Shown here in pieces: positions 21,019-31,664 of a stretch of 64,000 nucleotides of DNA (positions within the stretch are counted from its first letter, which is position 1; each line of letters opens with the position of its first letter). Source of the stretch: Hordeum vulgare subsp. vulgare. Lineage: Eukaryota; Streptophyta; Magnoliopsida; Poales; Poaceae. A model generated the notes under the pieces. It searched no databases and was not told where the DNA came from. It was given only the letters and a program-made list of their open reading frames with translations. Both the position numbers and the translations under genes were made by a program. The DNA lies in the NCBI RefSeq assembly GCF_904849725.1, contig NC_058519.1, positions 19,947,267 to 20,011,266 on the forward strand, given 5' to 3'.

Positions 21019-22463
21019 TGAAAGGATCGATATGGTTGACTAGAGGGGGGGGGGGGAATAGGCAACAACCAATTTTTAGCTATTATTAACAAGTTAGGGT
21101 TAGCAACATAAAGGTTCTCTAAAATGACAACTAGGTGAGCAACCTATATGATGCTACCAACTATAACCGCTAAAGCAAGTAAGAAATACTCTACAACAAT
21201 AACATACACAATGTAAAGATTAGAGATAACCACAAGTGGAACCGATGAAGACGAGGATGTGTTACCGAAGTTCCTTCCCTTTGACAGGAAGTACGTCTCC
21301 GTTGGAGCGGTGTGGAGGCACAATGCTCCCCAATAAGCCACTAGGGCCACCGTATTCTCCTCACGCCCTCACACAATGCAAGGTGTCGTGATTCCACTAT
21401 AGGTGCCCTTGAAGGCGGCGACCGAACCTTTACAAACAAGGTTGGGGCTATCTCCACACAAAGCTTGGAGGCTCCCAACAAGACCATGAAGCTTCACCAC
21501 AATGGAATGTGGCTCCGAGGTGACCTCAACCGTCTAGGATGCTCAAACACCCAAGAGTAACAAGATCTGCAAGGGATTAGTGGGGGGAATCAATTTTCTC
21601 TTGGTGGAAGTGTAGATCTAGGCCTTCTCAACCAATCCCTAGGAAATCAACAAGTTTGATTGTCTAGAGAGAGAGAGATCGGGCACATATGAGCTTAGGG
21701 AGCAACAATGGAGTCTTGGAGGGTCAAAGGTAGGGTTTGTGAGGTAGGTGAACCCTTTATATAGTGGGGGAACAATTCCAACCGTTATCCTCACTGTCAG
21801 CACGCTCCTGGCAGTAATACCGCTTGGGCGCAGTGGTACTACCGCTGACCCTGACAGTACCACCCCCAAGGAGGAAGTTGTACTACCGCAACCACCGACG
21901 GTACTACCGCCAGGACCAAGAGGTACTACCGCTAGGCTGACACAAAGCCACGGTAGTATAAATACTACTACCGAGTCTACCACCGCTGGAAAAGTATTTG
22001 CAAAAATTCTAACGAAGTACAACCGTTCAGAGAGGTAGGTACTACCGTCCCCTAGCGGTACTACCGCAAGGGTGCAGCGGTACTACCACTGACCCTGGCG
22101 GTACTACCGCCAGGAGGTAGCGGTACTACCGCACGCCCCAGCGGTACTACCGCCAGGACCAAGCGGTACTACCGCTAGGCATTCTGCAAAGGCTGCGAGA
22201 GACCTAGCGGGTGCTCCATTGCCGCAAAGAGAAAGTGGTGGAAATAAAAATGTGCGCGTGAGAGAGTTGATTCCACCCAAACCTTTCCGACATGGACCCC
22301 CTTTTAATAGTACGGCTTTCCTACTACTCAACACTAACAAAGATAATCGTAGGAAACACCGTGCTTTGTGATGTATTATCTGAAATGCTCAATGCACACG
22401 ATTAGTCCGCAGAGGTGTTGTCATCAATCACCAAAAGTACTTAGAATAAAATATGCCCTAACA
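21019..22463 (-). mobile_element. Solo LTR in reverse orientation, GGTAGTACCG-rich
   Basis: On the minus strand it begins TGTTAGGGCATATTTT (from 22463) and ends CGATCCTTTCA (at 21019). The flanks are ACTAG (21014-21018) and ACCAG (22464-22468), a 5-bp duplication with one change. It contains about ten copies of the GCGGTAGTACCGC-type motif (21830-22170), a TATATAAA box on the minus strand near 21760, and a G13 run at 21043. It interrupts the Harbinger transposase gene. Confidence 0.83.
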
Positions 22464-23626
22464 ACCAGGAAGACACAAGAAAGTTGATGGCATCAAATGA
22501 GAGAAGAGGTTGGCCTCGCATGCTAGGAAACATTGATTGTATGCATTGGACTTGAAAAAACTGTCCGAAGGCATGGCAAGGAATGTATTGTGGCAAGTCT
22601 TGTGATGCAACAATTATGCTAGGGGCCGTAGCATCCGAGGATTTATGGATTTGGTATTGCTTTTTGGGTATGCTGGATACTCTCAATGATATCGATGTGT
22701 TGCAACGATCTCATTTGTTTGCTAGGCTTGTTAGTGGCGCCTCTCCTGTTTGCAACTACACTATCAATGGACATGAATACACAAAGGGGTACTATACTGG
22801 AGATGGTATCTATCCTCCTTGGTGCATATTTTTAAAGAGCATCAAAGAGTCCCAAACTAGGAAACAATGTGAATTTGCAAGGGCACAAGAGGCAGCCCGA
22901 AAAGATATTGAAAGAACATTCGGGGTTTTGCAATCTATGTTTACCATTGTTCGTGGTCCTGCTCGTTTTTAGGATAAGCGGTCCCTGAAAAACATCATGA
23001 CATGCTGTGTGATTCTTCACAGTATGATTCTCGAAGATGAGAAAGATATGAACTTGGAGTTCTTCTACGGCTATGTGGGTAGCCGTGTCAAACCAGCTAG
23101 AGACCCTAACCGCATTAGAGCATTTCTTCTTACTCACCGGGAGATTGAACATGCAAACACACACTTTCAGTTTAAAAAGGATCTCATTGAGCATCCATTG
23201 GCAAAGGGTTGGACAGTAACAAATTCCATTTTTTTCATTCATTTCATTTAATTCATGCGTGATTTATATTTGGGACAAGTTTTCTATTGAATTATTTAGT
23301 TTGCTTCGGTGATTTCAATAATTATTGTAATTTGAATGACTGTTGTATTGTAATATTAATATTTTATTTTATATTGAATTAATAATTTTAAATATGTGGC
23401 ATATGTGTCAAATTCAGATAAAAACCCATCTGATTTACGGATTGGCGCGGGCTGCGATCGATCAGACCCGCATTGAGAAACTGTAAAACGAAATATTCGT
23501 GAATATTTTGTTTCACAGTTTTCGCTACGCAGGGTCTACTCGAGCACAACACGCGCCAACCCGCAAAACCGTTTTCCGCAAATTGTAAACAAATTTAATA
23601 TACCAGATCTGCTAGAGATGCTCTTA

Positions 23627-24613
23627 TGAGGCATGTCTTTATGGATGCCTTCATATCCTTTTGCTATTTCATTAAACTACTTACAATGGAGAGTAACATA
23701 GAGTAGTAATATACATATGTTACTAGTTTAAGTTCCTACCTCACAGTGGATAGTAACATAGGGGTAGTAACGTTGAGCCTTACATTTATTAGTTTCTAAA
23801 CTCATCTTGCCTTGATATCCGCTATGTTACTCCTAGTATGAGTAATATGCTAAGTTACTCAATTTCTCTCTTTTCTTATTAATTAGTTGGCTTGGTATCC
23901 GCTATGTTACTCCTAGTATGAGTAACATGTTAAGTTTCTCAATTTCTCAATCTTCTTATTAATTAGTTGCCACATCATATTTCTTACTTAGGTGACATTT
24001 TATTACTACCTATGTTATTCTCATTGTGGATAGTATTATAATCTATGAAGCGTTATACCATTTTAGTTTAGTAATATCATTGATTGCATGCATCTTGTGA
24101 TGTAAAGGCTGCTAGTCGGATTGCCATTTCATCAAATAAAAACTTAAAGCACCGCTAACCGCTTGCCTCCTTCGTGAAGAGAAAATATCAAGTTGCTTAA
24201 AACAAATCAAATGATGGTTATTATTATATCACGAACCAACTGGTTTATGAATATTTTGGATGCTAATACAACATTAATGCCTAGAAAACCAAGATTTAAG
24301 AGAACTCAATTTAGAGACCAGATTGGCAGTGTGTATTTCACCGACAAAGTGCATTTTTTACCCCTCCAATTGGCAACGCCAAACAACAATATTAAAAATA
24401 TGTGGCACAAATACAAATTTACAATACTAAAGACTAAACCCTTATTTTTCAAAGAAACGTAAAAATAAAAACAAGACCCCATATTTTACGCGTGACACAC
24501 AACAAAATCAGAATGCTTATTCATTCTCACAAAGAAATGATCTAAGAAGAGAGCCCTTTCATTTTTCGTGTGTCATCTAGTCATTGAAAGTGTGGAATTG
24601 ACATGCCACTGAA
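23627..24613. other. Intergenic DNA with one MITE
   Basis: AT-rich sequence between the Harbinger end and the DUF615-like gene. Apart from the MITE at 23742-24028 I see no gene; an 89-codon ORF at 24193 lacks any recognisable motif. Confidence 0.45.
23742..24028. mobile_element. MITE with CACAGTGGATAGTAACATAG-type inverted ends
   Basis: The left end CACAGTGGATAGTAACATAG is matched by a diverged inverted copy ending CTCATTGTG at 24028. Inside, an approximately 78-bp unit (CCGCTATGTTACTCCTAGTA...ATTAGTTG) occurs twice, near 23813 and 23891. Confidence 0.5.
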
Positions 24614-24761
24614 TACTACTAATATAAGTCTTCTATAAGAGATTTCACTATCAACTACATACATAGTAAAATGAATGAATCTACATTCTAAAATATGCCT
24701 ACATACATCAGTATATAGTCTGTATTTTTTTTTAAAAGCTTATATTTAGAAACAGAGGGAG
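24614..24761. mobile_element. Stowaway-type MITE, left end eroded
   Basis: The right end reads AGAAACAGAGGGAG followed by TA. The interior (ATATAAGTCTT...AAGCTTATATTT) is inverted-repeat like and matches the Thalos/Athos kind of Triticeae Stowaway element. Confidence 0.55.
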
Positions 24762-24896
24762 TACATGAATACCAGCAAATAAATTTAATCAAAATTCAGT
24801 TAGAGGGACCCTCCCGAAGCCCAAAGGAAGCTATAGGATTTCAAATTCGTCCGAATTTTCGCCGAATTTCCAGAAACCCCAGCAGAGGAAAGGTTT

Positions 24897-24904
24897 AAAC
24901 CCTA
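24897..24904 (+). promoter_or_regulatory. Telo-box (AAACCCTA) upstream of the DUF615-like gene
   Basis: AAACCCTA lies 50 bp before the ATG. Telo-boxes are common near the start of plant genes for ribosomal and translation proteins, which fits the predicted product. I see no convincing TATA box. Confidence 0.45.
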
Positions 24905-24953
24905 TCCGCCAGATGCACTGCTCCAGCAGCTGCAGCTCCTGTAACCGTACGCC

Positions 24954-27900
24954 ATGGCGCACGCCGCCGCCGCCGCCGCCGTGCCGCTGCGCCGCCCGCT
25001 CCTCCTCTTCCTCCGGCCCGCCCGCCTCCTCTCCTCCGTCGCGCCCCGCTCGTCGCCCCTCCGCGCCCACACGCGCGCCCTCCGCCCCCTCGCCCCCCTG
25101 CCCTCCGACGGCGAGGACGCGGACGACGCGGACGACGCGCCCCTCAGGGGCAGCCGCAACGAGAAGAAGCGGGAGGCCCGCCGCGCCGTGAAGTGGGGCA
25201 TGGAGCTCGCCAAGTTCTCCCCTCCCCAGATCAAGCGCATCGTCAGGTGCCCCCATTTGCAGCCCCGCTTCGGCTTGCTTGGCAGGATTTTCTTTCAGGT
25301 GATTGATTCTGATTTTTTTTTTCAGGGCCGCGTCGCTGGAGCGCGAGGTGGTGGACGCTCTCATGCTCGTGAAGGTACGCCCGTTGTTCTGGCAATGAGG
25401 AGCTCGTGATGAATCACGAAATCGTGACATTTCTGTGTGCTCGTTCTTCTGCAGAAATTCGGGCCCGATGTGCGGGAAGGAAGGAGGAGGCAGTACAATT
25501 ACATCGGTATGTATGTTCATCTTTGCGCCCCTTGCATTTCCTGGACTGCGGAGATTTGGGTCCTAGTACTGTTCGAACTTTAGAACGAATGCCAGATTTG
25601 AGGGACGCCATCAACTTGTAGTATCTTCAGTCTTGTGGTTGTGTGGTTGACTGGTTGTTTCCAATTTCATGTCGACCTGTGGGAGCAGGCTAACTATTAG
25701 ATGCCGAAATGCCTTCCTTTAAACAGTTAAAAGCTTTCAATCTTTAGTTTGGTATAAACTGGTAATGTGGCCATGTAGATGCTGCTAAGTGCTAGGTAAT
25801 GTAGTCATATAATAGATGCTGCTAAGTGCTAACTAGAGACGAGGGAAGGAGGGAGGGAGATGTCTTGCCGAATGCACTACTTTCTAGTGATTGTTTCTGG
25901 GCCAATGTTCTTGAGCTTTGTCAACTCACTAATGCTTTTGTAGACAAGTGCAGAAACACACATTAAAGATTAACCACAGTTTGAACTTGAGAGGTTGGAT
26001 TGAGGCATGCTATTTTGGCTTGTCAGTGTATGGATATTTTTAAGCATGGATGCTTTTAAGCGTTTTGAATTATGGCTTTAGATGTGAGGCATTGCCAGTA
26101 ATGCTAAATTTTTATGATTAAATCATTTAGTTTCAAGGAAATATGTATGACCACAATTTTTGAAGGATGTTTATTCTATAATGGTTGCATTTAGGGTGTG
26201 TTTGGTTTTGAGCCAAAGCCGGCTTTGCCACAATATTGACGTGCCCATGAGTTTTGTCCGCAGTTTGGCTGGACACCAAATATGTGGCATGCTCAGCCTA
26301 GCCGGTGTCTGCCTGGTGCAGTTTTCGCCAATATGCGGGCGAGCCGAGGACAACGAAATCGTCCGCCAAAATATTGGCTGCTAGCGTTCCACATACTATG
26401 CTTGTGTGTTATGTGAGCTGGATAATCAATTAGCTAGATCGTGTACTTGCACGTCTCCTCCGATCTTATCGATCGAGCCTGTTTGCACGTGTTGTTTCAC
26501 TTGGCCAAAAGCGTGTACATGCTGCTTCACTCGTAATTTTTTGTATTGTTCTTTTAATGTTTGATCATGATGATTTATGGGCTCCTGATATGTGGCATGT
26601 AATTGGCTACAGACCAAATTGAGACCCAACTATTTTGCCAAAAATTGGTAGGTGCTATGGCTACAGTCCAAACAACACTACCAGTTCAAAATCGCTAATG
26701 CAATAATCATTCAGAAAGACATTATCAGTAAATAATATCTGCTTCTGGAGGTTATTTTTTAATGTAATTCCCTAAAGAACAAATAAAACAAGTAAAGAAT
26801 TAACTACTCAAGGTCAATTTTTGTATGTTTGCTATTTATTTTATGTTAATATGTGATCAGTTTCTACCAGGAAGCCTACTTCGCGGCGCACAACCTGAAT
26901 TGATGGAAGATCTTATCCATTCTTTGAAGAATGGAGATGAAAGCAGGATACAAGCCTTATTGAGTGATGTAGCAGACAAGTCAATGACAATTGAAGATGA
27001 GGAACTGGGGGAGTTACGTCATGACGAAGAGGTAGCCAATATTCTGATATCCTCAATATGACTGGATTTACATAGTAAACACTGAACTAATGGTTAAGAA
27101 TTTCTGAATTTCAATAGGGCGAGGAAAATCAAGAGTATATGGAAATTGCAGATAGATGGTTTGAGGGCCTCGTCTGCCAAGACATTCCAGTTACCAATGA
27201 AGTTTATGCGATTCATAATGTTGAATTTGATCGTCAGGTATTATATGCACATACTTTGAATGTTCAGCGGCTTAACTAACATGTCAGTTCATGTGTTGAC
27301 TCGAAATATGAGATAACAAGGACCTTTTATATAGCCTAGTTATGTATAGTTTGCCAAACATAATTTGAATAAAATGCTAGAACCATTTTTGGAAGATATG
27401 TAACTGAAGTATCAGAAGTGAAATTCTGGGCCAGTGCTGATTATTTTGGGGAAACTGGATCTACTGAGCCTAGCAACAGTTAGTCTCTCTAGGAATAAGA
27501 TCCTACTATTAGGAAGGTTCACATTAGTTAAGATTTTATTGTAACGGTAGAAGCTAACCTCCTCTATAAAAAGAGACGAGTCTCTACCATAATCATTAAG
27601 CAATGAAGACTATCATCTTTTGCCAAATTCATCTTGCACCTGTAAGGTATGTTTGGATGGTGGCTGAAGCACACCCTACCAATTTTTTGCCCATGACCAA
27701 AGTTTTGGTGTTTGTGGATGGCTGCCAATATATTGTCATGCCAATGCCCCTTTGCCCACTCTAGTTGATTTTTCTTGCCAACGTTGACCAACTCATGGAC
27801 TAGCAAAAGTTTGACCAGAATTTTGGCTTGCCAAATATTTGGTAGAGCAATCTTGGGCTAAAACTAAGCATAGTCGTTGTCTCTCTTCATCCAAAGCTTC

Positions 27901-28874
27901 CCATCCAAGCAACCAGCATCTTGGCGGTAGTTACCCATGAGAACGGCTACAGTGATGCCTTCTCTTTGTTAGGGTGGCAAAGCCTTCAACGGCAACAATG
28001 GTAGCAAACCAGGAAGCCATGGCTGCAGCTGAACAGAATGGGAAAGTGACAACAGCTGAACAGAATGGGAAGGTGACAACAGAATGGGAAGGTGACAACA
28101 ATGGTGGTGCACCAAGAAGCTGCATCGACAACACTACATCCAGCCTTAGCAGCAGTGCTGCGGATGTTGGCGAAGATGACCCATACTATCATAACTAACC
28201 AACACCATGGTAACTGCATCGACAGCACTGCATTCAGCCTTAGAAGTAGTGCTGCATCAAGTAGCAAGAGGTCTGCAGTGATGGCAGCACCCACACATCA
28301 GTCGATGTGAGGCTTTCTACGGTGGTGGCAGTGAGACCTTCCATGGTAGCAGGAGCACTCCATGCGGCAGTGGTGGCGATGACAGGGATGCTACCCTGAT
28401 GGCGCAGGTGCTTCAGACCACGATTTGAGGGGGATGACACCAATAACAATGGATTAGTTCTCTTGATCTCTCCATTGTTCAAGGAAAACAGGTGCAGTTC
28501 CTCTCTTTATGTAGACGAGGTCAGACCGAAAGTATAATCTTGCCATAACTAAGCAACACCATCGTAACTGCTGCTAATATGATTGTACCCCCCCCCCCCC
28601 CCCCCCCCTCTTATGCATCTACGATGGGTATTCACCACCCAAAATATACTGGTTAAAGAAATTCAAGTGCATCTGTTATGATTCAATGTTTGTGTCGCTC
28701 AACTTCATAGACATTTTACAACAGGAACTACGGAAACTTGTGAGGATAGTCCAAGAGGTCCAAAAAAGCATGGGAAATAAAGATAGCGGAGAAGGATCTG
28801 ATAAAAAGCTTTCCAGGGCGAAGAAACCACTTATCATGTTCCTTCGCTCCCTTGCAAAGAAGACACTTGAATAG
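24954..28874 (+). CDS. Organelle-targeted DUF615/YjgA (DarP)-like ribosome-associated protein
   Basis: Six exons join in frame into 274 codons: 24954-25246, 25326-25374, 25455-25506, 26871-27031, 27118-27237 and 28725-28874 (TAG). All introns are GT-AG. Residues 1 to about 50 are Ala/Arg/Leu/Ser-rich with almost no acidic residues, like a mitochondrial or plastid transit peptide. An acidic linker (DGEDADDADD) follows. The core is the DUF615 family: KREARRAVKWGMELAKFSP, IKRIVRAASLEREVVDAL, then GPDVREGRRRQYNYIGSLLR, LVCQDIPVTNEVYAIHNVEFDRQ-type text near 185-225, ELRKLVRIVQ, and a basic end LSRAKKPLIMFLRSLAKKTLE. Bacterial YjgA/DarP binds the large ribosomal subunit during late assembly, so a role in organellar ribosome biogenesis is inferred. 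Introns 3 and 5 are long and hold MITEs. No frameshift or stop was seen; it looks functional. Confidence 0.88.
26193..26684. mobile_element. Candidate MITE in intron 3
   Basis: The left end GGTGTGTTTGGTTTTGAGCC and the inverted right end (AGTGTTGTTTGGACTGTAGC on the minus strand) are similar. It sits wholly inside intron 3 of the DUF615-like gene. Boundaries are approximate. Confidence 0.4.
27647..27921. mobile_element. Candidate MITE in intron 5
   Basis: The left end GGTATGTTTGGATGGTGGCT and the inverted right end GGTTGCTTGGATGGGAAGCT (minus strand, from about 27921) form short imperfect TIRs of the same general type as the element in intron 3. Confidence 0.4.
28025..28610. repeat. Short repeats and a C21 tract in intron 5
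   Basis: A GAACAGAATGGGAAGGTGAC unit is tandemly repeated about three times (28032-28098). A roughly 50-bp block starting CTGCATCGACA occurs near 28120 and again near 28213. A long run of C lies near 28588-28608. Confidence 0.7.
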
Positions 28875-29720
28875 GTGAGTCATATGTTACCCAGGTAGCT
28901 TCTAACATGTGTATGTACTCCCTCCTTGTTCCATAATGTAGTGCATATAGATTTTCTAAAAGGTCAAACTAAGCAGCTTTGATCGAGTTTATAGACAACT
29001 ATTTACATATACAATTACAAACATATACAACATGGAAATATAACTGATGATGTTCCAATGATATGCATTTGGTATTTTAAGTGTTCATATTTTTTTCTAT
29101 AAACATGGTCAAAGTTTGTAATGCTTGACTTTTGAACGGAGGGAGTATTTGATTGTAATTATTTTCTCTATATCACTGCAAAGATACTACTTTATGTGAA
29201 TGCATCCAAGTGTCTACCCTTAGCAAAACACCGCTGCTGTTCTGCCATAAGTGTGTTTTCCCTAGTATTCTGTCTTCACTTATCAACATATACTAGCTAA
29301 CTACAGAGGAAGGTAGTGTTGTGCACAGTGCAACTGGCGTTAGAGTTGGTAACTGAACACGGTTATTCAAATTGTATACATGCAAATTTGATAAGATTAG
29401 AATTTAGTTTAGGTATTACTGTTGAATGGTAGTTTCACTGTCCGAAATTGTATGTGCAAGTTTCGTGTCCCCCTTTGAATTGTATTATCCGCTTTATATC
29501 AGATGCCAAATCAATTAGGATTTTATTTTGGATTTAGCGACAATTTCTGTTTTCGCAGCTGATTAAGTTCACCCTATTGCATTGATTGATTGCATATGTT
29601 ACGGGGATGTCTGAATTCGACTGAACCGCATGGGTGTTCGTTTGAATTTTTTGTCTGACTTGTATTTGTAACCGCATCAGTGTTTAGTTAACAAATATGG
29701 ACATGAATGTGGTAGAACCA
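28875..29720 (+). other. Predicted 3'UTR intron and 3'UTR exon of the DUF615-like gene
   Basis: The stop codon TAG (28872-28874) is followed directly by GTGAGT, a strong donor. A matching acceptor TTTTCGCAG ends at 29558. This predicts a 684-bp 3'UTR intron holding a Stowaway MITE, and a final non-coding exon from 29559 to somewhere near 29720. The 3' end is not defined. Confidence 0.5.
28918..29145. mobile_element. Stowaway MITE
   Basis: CTCCCTCC at the left and GGAGGGAG at the right are exact inverted ends, flanked by TA dinucleotides (28916-28917 and 29146-29147). At 228 bp and AT-rich, it is typical of grass Stowaway (Tc1/mariner-derived) elements. Confidence 0.85.
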
Positions 29721-30765
29721 ATTTGATCTGTTTCCCCTCAGTGTTTTGCCATCGCCTGTTACTTCAATATATCATGATTGTTGAAAACAGCCATGGTGCT
29801 ACACTGCTACATGTTTGTGTTGTGTGCTCGTTGGTAGGTCTAGAGACAGCAATGGGGGTTGCGATCAGATTGAATGGGGACAACAAGGCCTGCCCTCAGG
29901 CGTACATCTGGGCTCCTCCACAGATGTTGCTAGCTTTTAGTTCCCAGCTTGGGGCAATTTGTTGTTTATTGATTGATAATCTCCTAGTACAGGCTCGCTT
30001 TTCTTTCATAGGCTTAGGGTGGCCACGTACCTTTGAAAACAAGCCAAAATTCAACAAGCAAAGAAGCCTAAGATACTTTCCTAACATTTATCAAAAAACT
30101 TCTTAAGATAAAACTTGTCTTCTTGGCTTCCAAGTTTAATGAGCGCACCACCTGATTCTGTGGTGCAGTTCCTGACTTGGTTACGAATGTGGCTACAGGA
30201 TTGAGCCTGCAGACGCAGCGCTGGTCACAAACTCGCAATAAGCTCTATAAAAATGTCTTGTTGATCTCACTGTTGGTATGGCCAAGCAGGGTGTTCAGTG
30301 TCAGCTTTAGTTTGTTTTCCTTGGATCATGTTCTTATTTTACTCCATTTAATCAGAATATGTTTCTCCCATGCATATTTCTTGTTTTGACTTACTGTTTT
30401 GGTCTCTGTGTTTGTGTGATTGGCAGGGCAGGATGTGGAGGCACGGAAAAGGAGGGAGGCAAATAGTTTTAGCAATTTGTACTGTCAAAGTGCTAAAGAC
30501 ATTATTAATGCTTGACCCTCATGGTAAAATTCTCAGTGACAACCTTATATAGCGATGTGTTGTCAAGTATGGATTTTGAGCTGTAGTTTACAGGAAGTGG
30601 TGCTTTGTTGTGCCAGGTAGCTAATTTGCTATGAACATTTAATTGTTGCTGATCTAAAGCATGTGAAAATAAGTTCATATAAAGGAAGCCTCATGCTCAA
30701 GGTATTTGTGTTGTCATTGTTGTTTGTATGTATGTATGTATGTTTGAGTGCGCCGCAGCTGGAGA
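29721..30765. other. Intergenic DNA, nothing assigned
   Basis: I see no convincing gene. A 127-codon ORF at 29723-30106 and shorter ones lack motifs. A short (TGTA)n run lies near 30725-30742. Confidence 0.35.
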
Positions 30766-31238
30766 AATTTGGATATTTGACACTTCTGACATGTGGCTTC
30801 GCAAGATTGCCACTACTAAGATGGGTTTCGCAGAATTGCCACTAGTTTGTGGGCATCTTGATTACAATGGCCATTTGGCACCCAGTACGAATATTCAACC
30901 GTGTTTCTCGGCCTTCTATAAAAACTATGCCGAGGGGTATTGCAAAAGACCAAACTGCTTCATGCCCATGCATAGGTAGCTGGTTGCATCTGATTGATAG
31001 TTGAAGGTGCGCCCACCAGGAATACAGTGAGCATCACACGGACGATTCATTGGATGCCTGGTGCCACCGATCGCCTGCTAGGGGTTCTCGTGGTGACAGT
31101 TTGCTTGACCGAATAAACCATAAAATGATATTAATGTTGCTATAATTTGTGATTATTTTTTGCATATTATACATTCTAAATAAGTGATCTCGAGTCATTA
31201 CACTTATATTGACAAATCCATGAATTTTGGTTTTTGAT

Positions 31239-31377
31239 TAACCGAACAAACTAAACCGGTATATTATGGTTAATATGGTTCGGTTTCTAAATTTTGAATG
31301 ATTATTTCGGTTTCTATTTCTTTAAAACCGAAATTATAAAGAACCGAATAAACCGAACCGTATAAACCGAACGCTCA
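31239..31377. repeat. AACCGAA-rich inverted repeat
   Basis: Copies of GGTTCGGTTT on the left half are answered by AACCGAA units on the right half, so the stretch can fold on itself. It resembles the ends of some grass DNA transposons; I cannot assign it. Confidence 0.5.
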
Positions 31378-31664
31378 GCCCTAGAAAGGACGATGAGGGC
31401 ACGGCCGTCCAAGCTGGACAAGGCAGTTCAGCTCCACCTCGATGACCACATTGACGTAGCGCACCTCGGGAGTAGATTTGTGCCATGCTATCGGATTTCG
31501 AACTTTTTCACTGTTCTGATCTTAATCTAAATGTATAGTATAAAATAAACTCCGTCTGAAAGTATTTCACGATCTTTTTAAAAACGTCATAACCCATAGC
31601 GTTGCTGTTGCATGTGGAAACGTCAGTTCACCGTGGCGTTATTGCTCCACATTTACACGCCTCA

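Larger units (their letters stand above)
13430..23251 (+). pseudogene. PIF/Harbinger DDE transposase (DDE_Tnp_4 type), split and stopped
   Basis: Three segments make one transposase: 13430-13541 (ATG at 13430, MELNPCERFLLED), 20583-21018 (GNEMLMQDYF, MHRSLFVKIVQD, DDYFMDNPTY-like text and ADYVDEYLCIGEDT) and 22469-23251 ([21 protein letters not shown]-like text, NDIDVLQRSHLF, EAARKDIERTFGVLQS, TCCVILHSMILEDE). The order and motifs are those of plant PIF transposases, which cut and paste DNA through a DDE catalytic core. The gene is dead. It is interrupted by two LTR insertions. In-frame stops replace Trp codons (TGA after CMHWT, TAG at 22970-22972) and another stop lies near 13515 (HR-TAG). 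Confidence 0.85.
9465..23623 (+). mobile_element. Degraded autonomous-type PIF/Harbinger element split by three LTR insertions
   Basis: The right end is clear: a TIR ending AGATCTGCTAGAGATGCTC at 23623, followed by TTA. The left part (about 9465-9905) aligns by eye with the 5' region of the Harbinger element at 43009 (shared ACTGTCAAAATACGG-type and GATGGTGCCCTG-type stretches), but its TIR is eroded. Between them lie transposase segments 13430-13541, 20583-21018 and 22469-23251, separated by insertions at 9911-13362, 13542-20577 and 21019-22463, each with its own target duplication. Removing these leaves an element of roughly 2.2 kb. Confidence 0.72.

Noticed and set aside
21780..22180. Regularly spaced GCGGTAGTACCGC motifs, considered as a CRISPR-like array
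   Set aside because: Spacers are not unique or of fixed length, the motifs lie in plant LTRs, and the same arrays recur in the two related LTRs.
24831..25520. Minus-strand 229-codon ORF, Arg/Gly/Glu-rich
   Set aside because: It is antisense to the GC-rich first exons of the DUF615-like gene, with no motif.
29723..30106. 127-codon ORF as a gene downstream of the DUF615-like gene
   Set aside because: It uses a non-ATG or weak start, has no domain, and the composition is that of non-coding DNA.
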